In this document: in pieces, positions 1-8,142 of the stretch
Layout: each line of letters begins with the position of its first letter
Position numbering within the stretch: the first letter of the stretch is position 1
Virus record (IMG/VR): IMGVR_UViG_3300047476_000227
Coordinates: 1-39,001 of that record
DNA: 39,001 bases
Source: a virus
Direction: 5' to 3' (one strand)
Made by a program: the position numbers and the translations under genes
Notes under the pieces: generated by a model
The model's input: only the letters and a program-made list of their open reading frames with translations
The model's database searches: none
Told to the model about the DNA's origin: nothing

Positions 1-127
1 CCAGTAAGCTATCGTGTGTTTTATGGGTCCGAGAGCCTTGTGGCGTCACCCATTAGCCTTGACTTGCCTGAAGTCAGCCAAAACTTTTACGCCAATCAAG
101 CAGGTGTCACAATTAATTCGGTGGGGT
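1..127. repeat. Terminal direct repeat, left copy (contig circularity overlap)
   Basis: These bases are identical to the last 127 bases of the window. The reading frame of the connector gene continues exactly across the junction (234 bases before it, a whole number of codons). The repeat is therefore best read as an assembly overlap of a circular or circularly permuted genome. A true 127-bp terminal repeat cannot be excluded from sequence alone, but a packaging end inside a head gene would be unusual. Confidence 0.95.
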
Positions 128-438
128 ATTGGAACGATTCCTTCCCTCCTGTGTTTACAACGCTGGCAAGTTCAAGCTATTACTACGATGGCTCTGGCAA
201 CAAAGTGATTGTCAACAACTTGCCGACAAACGTGAACACAGTAATGACTGCGCCAATCATTGTGCAGTACACAACTGTCTCCAATCCTTTGGCTGCTTAC
301 CCTGTCATCAAGCAAGCTGGCTTGTTGTTGCTCACGCACTTGTATAACAACCGTGCCAATGCGACAGAAACTAAGCTGAAAGACATTCCGTTTGGTGTGA
401 CAACCTTGCTACGGTCTTACAAACCATTGGTGATGTAA
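1..438 (+). CDS. Head-tail connector protein, 3' part (gene starts at 38641)
   Basis: This is the C-terminal 145 residues of a 223-residue connector whose first 78 codons lie at 38641-38874. The joined protein has the look of the HK97 gp6 / phage gp6-like connector family: a helical N-terminal half with conserved 'AIEDYLG', a middle beta region and a C-terminal helix ending near 'LKDIPFGVTTLLRSYK'. In this family a ring of subunits sits under the portal and starts the head-tail interface. It is followed immediately at 439 by the head-closure gene, as expected. The family call rests on pattern and position. Confidence 0.88.
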   Translation, partial: PVSYRVFYGSESLVASPISLDLPEVSQNFYANQAGVTINSVGYWNDSFPPVFTTLASSSYYYDGSGNKVIVNNLPTNVNTVMTAPIIVQYTTVSNPLAAYPVIKQAGLLLLTHLYNNRANATETKLKDIPFGVTTLLRSYKPLVM

Positions 439-783
439 ATGTCAATCGCTCGTTTTGAGAACATCAACATCAACAATCTGACTTTTACCAAGTCGGATTT
501 TGGTGAGTCTGCGACAGTTCAGACATTGTGGTTTGCGACACGGGCAAGGGTATCTTCTGTGGCTAACAGCCTGAAGATTGCTGACAAATACCGTCTGTAC
601 CAAGACCTGACCAACTTCACGCTGAACTACACGCCAAACATGAAAAAAATAGTAGATGACCAAAATCTCTATTCAATCACATGGCGCGGTAAAGATTGGC
701 GTATTGACAATGTACGGGAATCTGATGATCGTATGAACGTCATCATCCTGTGCTACCGTTCTGATCCAGTTACGGCGGTCTAA
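439..783 (+). CDS. Head closure protein (head-tail adaptor)
   Basis: This 114-residue protein starts directly after the connector stop codon and overlaps the next start by one base. The C-terminal part 'YSITWRGKDWRIDNVRESD' resembles the beta-barrel core of SPP1 gp16 / HK97 gp7-type head-closure proteins (Phage_H_T_join family). These form a ring that plugs the portal-connector channel and docks the tail. The call rests on length, the short beta-rich motif and position between connector and tail terminator. Confidence 0.78.
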   Translation: MSIARFENININNLTFTKSDFGESATVQTLWFATRARVSSVANSLKIADKYRLYQDLTNFTLNYTPNMKKIVDDQNLYSITWRGKDWRIDNVRESDDRMNVIILCYRSDPVTAV

Positions 784-1202
784 TGGCAACTCAACTCAAT
801 CCTGTTGTCTACGGAAAAGCTATCCAGTACCAACTGGCTAACATTGTCACGCCAGTGCCTGTGTATGCGTCATTTAACCGCAACTTTGCCACTCAGCCTA
901 AGTTCATTACTTGGATGCTGCGTAACGTGCATCAACCTGTATATACAGGTACACAGCAAAGCAACAAAGGGATTGACCGACCTGTATTTCAGATTTCTAT
1001 TTTCACTCAACAGATTGAAGATGGTTTTACAATCTCAAATCAGATTCTGCAAGCCTTGCACGGGTATAGCGGGATTTTGGGAAGTCCAAGCGAAGGCTTT
1101 TATATCTCTAAAGCTGACGTTATGTGGCTGTACAACAGTTACAACGATGAGGAAAAGATGGCGCAAATCTTTTTGGATTGCACCATTGACATCCCGGCGT
1201 AA
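783..1202 (+). CDS. Tail terminator / tail completion protein
   Basis: The product has 139 residues and shares a base with the previous stop codon. Its length, position before the tail tube genes and motifs such as 'RPVFQISIFTQQIEDG' (an exposed beta-strand) and a C-terminal 'MAQIFLDCTIDIP' fit the DUF3168 / lambda gpU / SPP1 gp17-like tail terminator group. These proteins cap the tail tube and join it to the head. The family is inferred from position and strand pattern. Confidence 0.65.
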   Translation: MATQLNPVVYGKAIQYQLANIVTPVPVYASFNRNFATQPKFITWMLRNVHQPVYTGTQQSNKGIDRPVFQISIFTQQIEDGFTISNQILQALHGYSGILGSPSEGFYISKADVMWLYNSYNDEEKMAQIFLDCTIDIPA

Positions 1203-1239
1203 AACAAGACAATTGTTCAACTTTTGAAGGATACTCAAA

Positions 1240-1734
1240 ATGGCTTTACCAAACAAAGTTCTCCCCGGTTTTAGCGCGGCACTGTACGCACAACCCGGAG
1301 CCACTCCAACTCCTTTGACTACATCACAGTTGTCCTTGGTCGCCAGTGTGTCTCCTATCGCTGTTAGCGGCAACCTGATTCCTGTCGAGGCAATCCCTGC
1401 TTTCGGTCAAGATGATGCTGTGGCTAGTTTCAGCGTGGCTGGATCGCGTCAATCTGACAAAATTCCCGTTCAGGCTGCTCCAACTTCCATGACCATCACT
1501 GCCGCATGGAATCCTGCTGACACCAACTTGCTGTTGATGCGTGCTGATGCCTATTCTGGCGTCATTGACCGCACTTTCGTGGTTTCGGCTACCGAGGGAT
1601 CAAACATCGTTTATTACGCCTTTAACGGGCGTGTAGGCCAGTTCCAGATCGACTCTGCTCCTGGTGCAGAAGCCAAGGCGACATTTACCATCCACCCCCG
1701 TGGCAACCAGTACGGTTGGTCCAACAACGCATAA
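1240..1734 (+). CDS. Major tail tube protein, copy 1
   Basis: This 164-residue protein has a good Shine-Dalgarno (AAGGA) upstream. It is the first of two tandem paralogues. From 'VEAIPAFG' to the end, about 101 of 115 residues match the next gene by hand alignment, while the N-terminal 50 residues differ more. Position between tail terminator and chaperones marks it as the tube-forming major tail protein of a siphovirus. The conserved segments 'AVASF.VAGSRQSDKIPVQ' and 'IHPRGNQYGWSNN' are shared by both copies. Confidence 0.8.
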   Translation: MALPNKVLPGFSAALYAQPGATPTPLTTSQLSLVASVSPIAVSGNLIPVEAIPAFGQDDAVASFSVAGSRQSDKIPVQAAPTSMTITAAWNPADTNLLLMRADAYSGVIDRTFVVSATEGSNIVYYAFNGRVGQFQIDSAPGAEAKATFTIHPRGNQYGWSNNA

Positions 1735-1743
1735 GGAGTTGAG

Positions 1744-2262
1744 ATGTCTATCCCTGCAAAAGTTCTTCCCGGTTTTAGCGCATCGCTGTTTATGCAATCA
1801 GCGGCTACGCCAACTCCTTTGACTACTGCAAACTTGTCTGTCTGGACTGCTCAAGTTGCCACCATTGTTGGCACTTCTGCTGGCGGTACAGGCGCGGCTG
1901 GTGTTGCTGTTCCTGTTGAAGCAATTCCTGCCTTTGGCATGGACGATGCTGTTGCAAGTTTCGGTGTTGCTGGTTCGCGTCAAAGCGACAAGATTCCTGT
2001 GCAAGCGGCTCCTACAAGCATGACCATCACGGCTGCTTGGAACCCTGCTGACACAGCCTTGTTGCAGATTCGCTCTGATGCTTATTCTGGTGTTGTTGAC
2101 CGCACTTTTGTGGTCGCAGCAGTAGAAGGCGCAAACACTGTCGCTTATGCGTTTAATGGTCGCGTGGGTCAATTCCAGATTGACTCTGCTCCTGGCGCTG
2201 AAGCTAAATGTATGTTCACTATTCATCCACGGGGCAACCAGTACGGCTGGTCGAACAACTGA
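1744..2262 (+). CDS. Major tail tube protein, copy 2 (tandem paralogue)
   Basis: This 172-residue protein starts nine bases after copy 1 with its own Shine-Dalgarno (AAGGAG). The C-terminal two thirds are nearly identical to copy 1. The N-terminal region carries an eight-residue longer loop rich in Thr, Gly and Ala around residues 40-58. In a tube protein this region could be surface exposed, so the copies may differ in decoration or in where they sit along the tube (inference). Its stop overlaps the next start (TGATG). Confidence 0.8.
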   Translation: MSIPAKVLPGFSASLFMQSAATPTPLTTANLSVWTAQVATIVGTSAGGTGAAGVAVPVEAIPAFGMDDAVASFGVAGSRQSDKIPVQAAPTSMTITAAWNPADTALLQIRSDAYSGVVDRTFVVAAVEGANTVAYAFNGRVGQFQIDSAPGAEAKCMFTIHPRGNQYGWSNN

Positions 2263-2468
2263 TGAAAGTCTCAGACGCAATCGAAGCAATTGTGACCAGC
2301 TACGGCGACATCGATCTTGTCGCCCGTAGCATCGTGGTTGACGCTGGTGAGCTTGCAAAGGCTACAGCCGAACCTGATACAGCCGAAGCCGTTGCTTTGG
2401 CTTTGCTGAAAAAGTACAACGTGACTGCTCCTGTAGTGGTCATTGAAGAAGTCGATACAACAGAGTAA
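2262..2468 (+). CDS. Small hypothetical protein in tail module
   Basis: This 68-residue acidic protein starts at an ATG overlapping the tail tube stop (TGATG). A longer in-frame reading from 2208 would overlap the tube gene and is rejected. The sequence begins 'MKVSDAIEAIVTSYGD' and ends 'VVVIEEVDTTE'. I recognise no domain. Translational coupling to the tube gene suggests a structural or assembly accessory, for example a small tail chaperone, but nothing in the residues proves this. Confidence 0.65.
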   Translation: MKVSDAIEAIVTSYGDIDLVARSIVVDAGELAKATAEPDTAEAVALALLKKYNVTAPVVVIEEVDTTE

Positions 2469-2474
2469 CAAAAC

Positions 2475-2696
2475 ATGATAGTAAAAGACAGCAACGACCT
2501 TCTCAACTTTCTTGTAGCCCAATCCGATTCCTCCAAGAATTGGTTTGGGTTTCAGCAACAGAGAATTACGGCGATTGCTCTTGCACACGACATTGCAAGG
2601 AATCACGCTGACAAGATGACTCCTGAAGAAGCTGTGGATTACGCCATCAGCGTCAACGAGTCGATTTACCACAAGATCATCAAAACCACACGATAA
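2475..2696 (+). CDS. Small helical hypothetical protein
   Basis: This 73-residue, mostly helical protein has no recognised family. It lies between the tube genes and the chaperone, six bases after the preceding stop and three bases before the next start, so it is clearly part of the tail operon. The segment 'QQQRITAIALAHDIARNHADKM' splits into short amphipathic helices. A role in tail assembly is inferred from position only. Confidence 0.62.
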   Translation: MIVKDSNDLLNFLVAQSDSSKNWFGFQQQRITAIALAHDIARNHADKMTPEEAVDYAISVNESIYHKIIKTTR

Positions 2697-2699
2697 ACC

Positions 2700-3152
2700 A
2701 TGACAAAACTCACATCTGCCTTTGGCGAAATTTCCAATCTGCGTACCAAGTCTTTTGAGCTTGCAGGATACAACTTCAAGGTTCGTGTTCCTCTGACAAA
2801 AGAGCTTGATGCTATGCAGGAGCGAATTGAGAAATACGACCAAGCCGAATTTCAGAAACGCTTTGACAAGATGACTGCATCGTTTCGCAATAACACCATT
2901 GAAGGTGTTGTGGTGACAGATAACGATGTGATTGTTGAAGGTCGTTCTACCAAAGAACTGGTTGAAACCATCTTGCAGATGGAAAACCGAGTTGTGGAGT
3001 ACATCAAGTTGCTTGTTCCTGTGAATGGAACGCTTGATGAAATCACCTATGAAGAAATTGAAGCTGAGTGGCCTACTGCCGTTCAGTTGGAAATCCTTGC
3101 CAAAATTTCTGAGGCAATTCAGCCAGGATACAAGGATTCCAGAAAAAACTAA
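2700..3152 (+). CDS. Tail assembly chaperone (gpG-like)
   Basis: This 150-residue protein lies between the tail tube and tape-measure genes, where lambda-like phages encode gpG. It begins with a beta-rich part ('SFELAGYNFKVRVPLTKE') followed by helices. Its last sense codons form the heptamer A_AAA_AAC directly before the TAA stop, and the -1 frame after it stays open to 3493. The protein is therefore expected both alone and as the N-terminal half of a frameshift fusion that coats the tape measure before tube polymerisation. Confidence 0.8.
   Translation: MTKLTSAFGEISNLRTKSFELAGYNFKVRVPLTKELDAMQERIEKYDQAEFQKRFDKMTASFRNNTIEGVVVTDNDVIVEGRSTKELVETILQMENRVVEYIKLLVPVNGTLDEITYEEIEAEWPTAVQLEILAKISEAIQPGYKDSRKN
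3143..3149 (+). other. Programmed -1 ribosomal frameshift site (A AAA AAC)
   Basis: The heptamer AAAAAAC is in the correct phase (A AAA AAC relative to the upstream frame) and touches the UAA stop at 3150. Slipping one base back gives CTA ATC TGG GAC and joins the -1 frame that stays open to 3493. The arrangement fits the G/GT mechanism known from lambda-like tails. I did not identify a convincing downstream pseudoknot by eye. Confidence 0.85.
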
Positions 3153-3493
3153 TCTGGGACATTCACCTGCAAGCCAGAGCGTATGTGTACGCTCATGGTG
3201 GGTGTCCTGACGATGTTCCTGTAGATGATATGCGGAATATCGAGATTATGTTGTCTGACGGTATGTTGGGAAACAAAGCCATTTTGCTGGCTTTAAGTTC
3301 CTTGACCACAGGCAACCTAAACTCGAAAATACAGAAGAATACAAGACCGTTTACGATGAAAGATGTTCTTCCATCAACGCATGAATACATCATCCCGCCG
3401 CTGACAAAGGAACAACAGCAAGAGCAAGCCAGCAAGCAATTGATGGCATTCTTGGCTACCAGACCGGGTTCGGAGGCATACCTGAAAGAATAG
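3149..3493 (+). CDS. Tail assembly chaperone frameshift extension (gpT-like)
   Basis: This open stretch of 114 codons in the -1 frame is entered from 3149 and includes the downstream ORF whose first possible own start is a GTG at 3185. Fused to the upstream gene it gives about 264 residues. The residues directly after the slip, 'LIWDIHLQARAYVYAHGG', read like normal coding sequence although they precede any start codon, which supports frameshifting over independent initiation. No Shine-Dalgarno precedes the GTG. The stop at 3491-3493 is followed one base later by the next gene. Confidence 0.82.
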   Translation, partial: LIWDIHLQARAYVYAHGGCPDDVPVDDMRNIEIMLSDGMLGNKAILLALSSLTTGNLNSKIQKNTRPFTMKDVLPSTHEYIIPPLTKEQQQEQASKQLMAFLATRPGSEAYLKE

Positions 3494-3494
3494 T

Positions 3495-3995
3495 ATGGTT
3501 GCTTGGACTCCTGATGGCAAAAACAGGATGTTTCGTGTTGAAGGTATGGAAGACCTTGAGGCGAAACTTTCTGAACTGATGGATATGCACCGTGCTGATT
3601 CAGTAGCAAGAGCCACTATTGTTAAGGCGGCAAAAGATGCAATGGCTCCTGTTGCCGATCAGGTTAAAGCAACGGCTCCATACGACCCATCGCCAAGAAC
3701 CAAAGAAAATCCAATTCACCTGCGTGACACTGTGAGGTTGGATGCCAGAATCCCTACCAAAAGGGATCATCAATCAATTCACGTTAACCCGTCAGATGCA
3801 GCTATAGCCGTTGTTTCTGTCAAAAGAAGTGCTGTTTCTTTGGCTCAAGAATTTGGCACTAAAAAGATTCCCGCACAGCCATTTTTGCGTAGGGCGCTTG
3901 AACAAAATGCCGAAACAGTTGTAAACAACTTCAAGACAAGTTTTGCCCAGTATTTGGCTTCATATGCGAATAAAATGGAGAGAAGGAGAAAGTAA
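3495..3995 (+). CDS. HK97 gp10-like tail component
   Basis: This 166-residue protein has the recognisable core of the HK97 gp10-like family. The N-terminal part reads 'VEGMEDLEAKLSEL', the middle 'LRDTVRLDAR', and the C-terminal part 'EFGTKKIPAQPFLRRAL', where the 'xxxPFLRxA' pattern is characteristic. The family usually sits between head closure and tail terminator; here it lies between chaperones and tape measure. A second possible start at 3531 would trim 12 residues. The stop overlaps the tape-measure start. Confidence 0.82.
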   Translation: MVAWTPDGKNRMFRVEGMEDLEAKLSELMDMHRADSVARATIVKAAKDAMAPVADQVKATAPYDPSPRTKENPIHLRDTVRLDARIPTKRDHQSIHVNPSDAAIAVVSVKRSAVSLAQEFGTKKIPAQPFLRRALEQNAETVVNNFKTSFAQYLASYANKMERRRK

Positions 3996-6427
3996 TGGCC
4001 TCAAGTAACATCGCTCGTCTTGGTATTGTTCTCGGTGTTGACACGGCAGAACTTGAAGTCAAGATTTCTAAAGCAAAAGAGACTTTTCACGGCTTTACCA
4101 AACAAGTAGAGCGTGACTCTAACAACGCAGCTAAAGACCTTGTTGCTTTGCGTCATGCAACAGAGGATTACGGCAAAACACTGACTAAAGTTGAGCAAGT
4201 TGAACGAGAGATTAAATCTGGACGGTATCAACGTGCTGAAGGCTCTTTGATTGAAATGTTGCGTAAAGAAGCCGCTGCTTATGACGCAAAAGCCCTTGCC
4301 GTAAAAAATGCCACTGGCGCTCAGTTCAAGATGAACGAGCAACAGAAGATTCAACTGACTTACCAAACCACCGACTTGTTTACGCAGATTGCGTCAGGTC
4401 AAAGTCCAATCATTGCCATGTTGCAACAGGGTGGTCAGTTGAAGGATGTGATGGGTGGCGTGGGCAATATGTTCCGAGCTATTGGAACATTGATTACGCC
4501 TGTCTCTGTAAGTCTTACCTCTCTTGCTGCTATTGTTGGCACTGTTGGCTATGCGTTTTATAAAGCCGCAGATGAGTTATCACAGTTTAAAGATGCCATG
4601 ACTTTAACTGGTGGATTTTCTGGCCTGACATATGAAAATATGTTGAAGCTAGGAGACACGCTTGCCAACAAAACTAATGTTGCAATTGGCAGTGCAAGAG
4701 ATGTTATGCAACAACTTGCGGTATCTGGAAAATTTACTGGACAAACTTTAGAAGCAGTTGGCTCGGTAATTCTCAGGTTTTCTAGGTTGACAGGAAAAGA
4801 CGCAAAAGAGGCATCCGAGACTTTGATCCCATTGCTGGATGGAACTGCAAGTTCTGCAAAGCAACTTAACGAAAAATATCACTTCCTTACGCTTGAGCAA
4901 TACAAGCAAATCAGGGCGCTTGAAAAGCAAGGAAAGTTGCAAGAGTCAATTCTTATGCAAGCCAAATTGCTTGACAAGAGTTACGCTGAAAACCAACGTC
5001 AATTAGGCTACTTGGAAGGCGCATGGGACAAGGTTACTAAAGCCGCATCAGCAGCTTGGAATGCCATGATGGGGTGGGGTCGTGATGACAAAGCAAAAGA
5101 CTTGCAGAAACTAAATCAAGAAATTGCTTTAGCTACGGCTGCTGTAAATGCTCCTGGCACACGCATGAGTCAAGTGCAAGAAGAAAGACAAGCTAAGTTA
5201 GATTCGTTGCTAGAGCAAAGAAGTTTGTTGCTTAAATCCATGAGAATGGAAGAAGAAGCAGCAAAAGAAAGAGCAAAAAACGCAGAAAAAAATGCAAAGG
5301 CTATTCGCGAAGAAGAAAAATATGGGCCAATGGCAATAGCTAAAACAGCAGAATTGGCAAAAGCAAAAGCTGAACAAGAATTCGCTATTGCCAAACAAAG
5401 CGCAAACGAGATACAGATGCTTCAAATAGAGGCTTCTAAAAAATTGTATGACGCGCAACTTGATATGAAAAATAAAAACATACAAGAAGATGGGCGATTT
5501 ACAGAAGAAAACTTAGAAATATACAAAAACAAATCTATTGCTATTGCTGCTGAAACTGCGGAAAAGATAAAACAAATTCAGATCAAGAAATACATGGAAG
5601 AACAAGAGTTAAAGATTGCTTACCAAAAAGAAATGGATGATGAGTTTGTTCGTAGAAGTCAAGCTAGGATTGCGGCAGACATGGGTGCGCTGTCTAAAAC
5701 TGATGAACTTGATTTTCAACGCAAGTCACTTGACCTTAAATTTCAATTGATTTACGCAACTGAAAGAGAGCAAAAGTTGGCGCAAATTTCTTTGAAGTAC
5801 GCAAGGGAAAGAGAACTGCTTGAGCGTAGAGAAGACAAGTCGGAATACCAGCGACAGCAACTTGACCGCGAAGAAGCTATGGCACAAATGTTTGTCGTAA
5901 TGGAAGATTCCATGCTACGAACACAACGAGTTTTTGACACTGTTTTTGGCGCTTTGTCTGCTTCCATTGATAATTTTGTTAGAACTGGCAAGTTAAGTTT
6001 TAAGGATTTGACTGTTAGTGTTATTCAAAATATGCTTGCTATGGAAATGAAACTGCAAGCCATGAAATTGTTGCGCGGCTTGTTTGCCTCATTTGGTGGC
6101 ACAGGATCAACCTACAACGCATCAGGCGGTATCGCTGAACACGTTTTTAACCCTCAGAAAAGAGCAAATGGTGGCCCTGTTGAATCAGGTATGCCTTACA
6201 TGGTTGGTGAGCGCGGCCCTGAATTGATTATCCCAAGATCGGCAGGAACGGTCATTCCTAACAATCAAATGGGCATGATGGGCGCTACCACCAACGTGAC
6301 AAACAACTACATCAATGCCATTGACGTTAAATCGTTTGAGGAACGTCTGTTGGGCAGTTCAAACACCATTTGGGCGGCTAACCAGTACGCCAACAAAAAC
6401 CTGTCTACTAATTTCGGGAGAACTTGA
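3995..6427 (+). CDS. Tail tape measure protein
   Basis: This 810-residue protein is one of the longest in the genome. The N-terminus ('ARLGIVLGVDTAELEVKI') is typical of lambda gpH-like tape measures. A hydrophobic segment lies around residues 165-190, and a long Lys/Glu/Gln-rich coiled-coil stretch runs from about 360 to 640. The C-terminus carries the common 'GGPVESGMPYMVGERGPEL' and 'IPRSAGTVIPN' motifs. At about 0.15 nm per residue a tail near 120 nm would be expected (inference). Overlaps with both neighbours indicate translational coupling. Confidence 0.93.
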   Translation: MASSNIARLGIVLGVDTAELEVKISKAKETFHGFTKQVERDSNNAAKDLVALRHATEDYGKTLTKVEQVEREIKSGRYQRAEGSLIEMLRKEAAAYDAKALAVKNATGAQFKMNEQQKIQLTYQTTDLFTQIASGQSPIIAMLQQGGQLKDVMGGVGNMFRAIGTLITPVSVSLTSLAAIVGTVGYAFYKAADELSQFKDAMTLTGGFSGLTYENMLKLGDTLANKTNVAIGSARDVMQQLAVSGKFTGQTLEAVGSVILRFSRLTGKDAKEASETLIPLLDGTASSAKQLNEKYHFLTLEQYKQIRALEKQGKLQESILMQAKLLDKSYAENQRQLGYLEGAWDKVTKAASAAWNAMMGWGRDDKAKDLQKLNQEIALATAAVNAPGTRMSQVQEERQAKLDSLLEQRSLLLKSMRMEEEAAKERAKNAEKNAKAIREEEKYGPMAIAKTAELAKAKAEQEFAIAKQSANEIQMLQIEASKKLYDAQLDMKNKNIQEDGRFTEENLEIYKNKSIAIAAETAEKIKQIQIKKYMEEQELKIAYQKEMDDEFVRRSQARIAADMGALSKTDELDFQRKSLDLKFQLIYATEREQKLAQISLKYARERELLERREDKSEYQRQQLDREEAMAQMFVVMEDSMLRTQRVFDTVFGALSASIDNFVRTGKLSFKDLTVSVIQNMLAMEMKLQAMKLLRGLFASFGGTGSTYNASGGIAEHVFNPQKRANGGPVESGMPYMVGERGPELIIPRSAGTVIPNNQMGMMGATTNVTNNYINAIDVKSFEERLLGSSNTIWAANQYANKNLSTNFGRT

Positions 6428-7065
6428 TGTCATTTCAAACGATCTTTGAGGTGCAACAGTCAATGACTGTTAACAACCGCAGGACAGTAGGCCAACAAGT
6501 TAGTCGCTCTGGTCAAGTGCGTGTGGCTCAGTATCTGACTTCTGTGCCGTGGGTGTTTACTGTTGCTCCGCACAACTATCTGGCTTATGCAACTTCTCGT
6601 CAGATCATTCAAACGATTGATAACCTTGACAGGCAGTTGCCAGAAACGATTGTGTTTAACAGCGCAAACCTGCGTTGGTTTACGGCTTACCAAGGTGGTG
6701 CTGCTACAACCCCAACGACAGTAACGCTAGGTGCTACACCTGCCCCTAACTCGCAAACTTTGTCTTTGGCTAACTTGCCTGTGTCTACTGGCCCAATTTT
6801 TAGGGCTGGTGACTTCATAATGATTGGCGGTTACAGCTACAAGATTACTGCTGACGTACCTTATACGGGTTCAACAGCTACAGTGTCAATCCACAGGCCT
6901 GTAATTGGCTCTCCTGTATCTGGTGCGGCTGTAGCTTGCGGTAACAATTGCACATTTAGAGTATTGGCAGAAAGATGCCCTACCTATACACTTACGCCAT
7001 ACCCATCAAGCGCACTTGTGAATTGGGATGATGCGTTTGTATTTAGAGAGGACATTACAGGATGA
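6427..7065 (+). CDS. Minor tail protein, distal-tail position
   Basis: This 212-residue beta-rich protein is the first gene after the tape measure. Its ATG overlaps the tape-measure stop (TGATG); an in-frame TTG three bases upstream is less likely. It contains 'SVPWVFTVAPHNYLAYATSRQ' in its N-terminal third and a Cys-containing C-terminal third. Position corresponds to lambda gpM or a distal tail protein at the tube-tip junction. I cannot assign a domain from residues alone. Confidence 0.62.
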   Translation: MSFQTIFEVQQSMTVNNRRTVGQQVSRSGQVRVAQYLTSVPWVFTVAPHNYLAYATSRQIIQTIDNLDRQLPETIVFNSANLRWFTAYQGGAATTPTTVTLGATPAPNSQTLSLANLPVSTGPIFRAGDFIMIGGYSYKITADVPYTGSTATVSIHRPVIGSPVSGAAVACGNNCTFRVLAERCPTYTLTPYPSSALVNWDDAFVFREDITG

Positions 7066-7697
7066 CAACAATAATGACCGCATTGGATAGTTCATCTATC
7101 CGACAAGCTGAATTTATTCGGCTAACAATGCCATCAAACATATATACGTTTTGCAACGCTGCTGCGCCTATTACGGTCAATGGAATCACCTTCACAAACC
7201 TTGGTAGCTTGCTACAACTGTCAGAGATTAAGCGAGACATCAAAGCCAACAGTTCTGATTTGAACATTTCATTGACAGGTGTTGATGGAACAAATGTGGC
7301 TATTGTTTTAGGCTCTGACATTAAAGGGTCGCGCATAGAGATTTGGCGTGGATTTCTTGATTCCAATAACCAGATCATCACAACGCCTACACAGCAGTTC
7401 TTTAAACGCTATCAGGGTATTGTTTCCAACTATTCCATCACTGAGGATTGGAACGAGCAGCTAAGAACTCGTATTGCCACTGTAGGCTTGTCGTGTGCTT
7501 CTTTTCGCACGATCTTGGAGAACAGGGTTGGCGGTGTTCGCACTACACCTAAGATTTGGCAAGCCTTCTATCCTGGCGATAACAGCATGAATCGTGTGCC
7601 ATCTATTGCAGGGTCATACTTTGACTTTGGTGGTGAGCCAACATCAGGCAGTCAAGCAGTTACACAAGCACCATCACAAAGACGATTCGGCATATGA
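7062..7697 (+). CDS. Minor tail protein (gpL / DUF2163-like tail tip)
   Basis: This 211-residue protein overlaps the preceding gene by four bases (ATGA). The segment 'GVDGTNVAIVLGSDIKGSRI' followed by 'EIWRGFLD' and 'YQGIVSNYSITED' resembles the gpL-like hub N-domain that binds the distal tail ring. A Cys around residue 146 ('GLSCASF') recalls the Cys-containing C-terminal domain of gpL, but only one or two cysteines are present. Position before a gpJ-like protein supports a tail-tip hub role. Confidence 0.65.
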   Translation: MTTIMTALDSSSIRQAEFIRLTMPSNIYTFCNAAAPITVNGITFTNLGSLLQLSEIKRDIKANSSDLNISLTGVDGTNVAIVLGSDIKGSRIEIWRGFLDSNNQIITTPTQQFFKRYQGIVSNYSITEDWNEQLRTRIATVGLSCASFRTILENRVGGVRTTPKIWQAFYPGDNSMNRVPSIAGSYFDFGGEPTSGSQAVTQAPSQRRFGI

Positions 7698-8140
7698 TCC
7701 GACTTGCGACAAGATACGATATTCCAAGATTGCTAGAGTTTGTAGAGGCTTACTCAAAAGAGTACCCTGTAGACGTTCTTGGCGACACGACAAAACATTC
7801 ACCAAAGTATGTTGAGCAATTGCTTTTTGCCATCATCAATGGTCGTGGTTTTATCTTGATTGATAAGCACATGACCGGGACACTGATAGCAATTAAGCAA
7901 CAGAACATTTGGTGTCCTGATGTTGTGGAGTTGCATGAGTTGTTGTGGTGGGTGGATCACGAACACAGAAACAATCTTGTTGGTGGCAAGTTGTGGATTG
8001 AATACGACAAGATAGCCAGTAAACTGATTGCTGATGGTGCTGTGAATTGTGCCTACACATCAGTATCAGCAAATGGGCCATTGATAAATTACACAAAGCG
8101 CGGATACAAAGCTGTCGGCGCTAGTTTCGTGAAGGAATAG
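7694..8140 (+). CDS. GNAT-family N-acetyltransferase
   Basis: This 148-residue protein starts 'MIRLATRYDIPRLLEFVEAY', the standard opening of GNAT acetyltransferases. A central beta strand precedes 'HRNNLVGGKLW', a degenerate acetyl-CoA binding loop, and the protein ends with 'YTKRGYKAVGASFVKE', the usual C-terminal GNAT strand. It overlaps the tail-tip gene by four bases (ATGA) and lies three bases before the gpJ-like gene. It occupies the slot that in lambda holds the gpK peptidase. Its substrate is unknown. Confidence 0.85.
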   Translation: MIRLATRYDIPRLLEFVEAYSKEYPVDVLGDTTKHSPKYVEQLLFAIINGRGFILIDKHMTGTLIAIKQQNIWCPDVVELHELLWWVDHEHRNNLVGGKLWIEYDKIASKLIADGAVNCAYTSVSANGPLINYTKRGYKAVGASFVKE

Positions 8141-8142
8141 TT

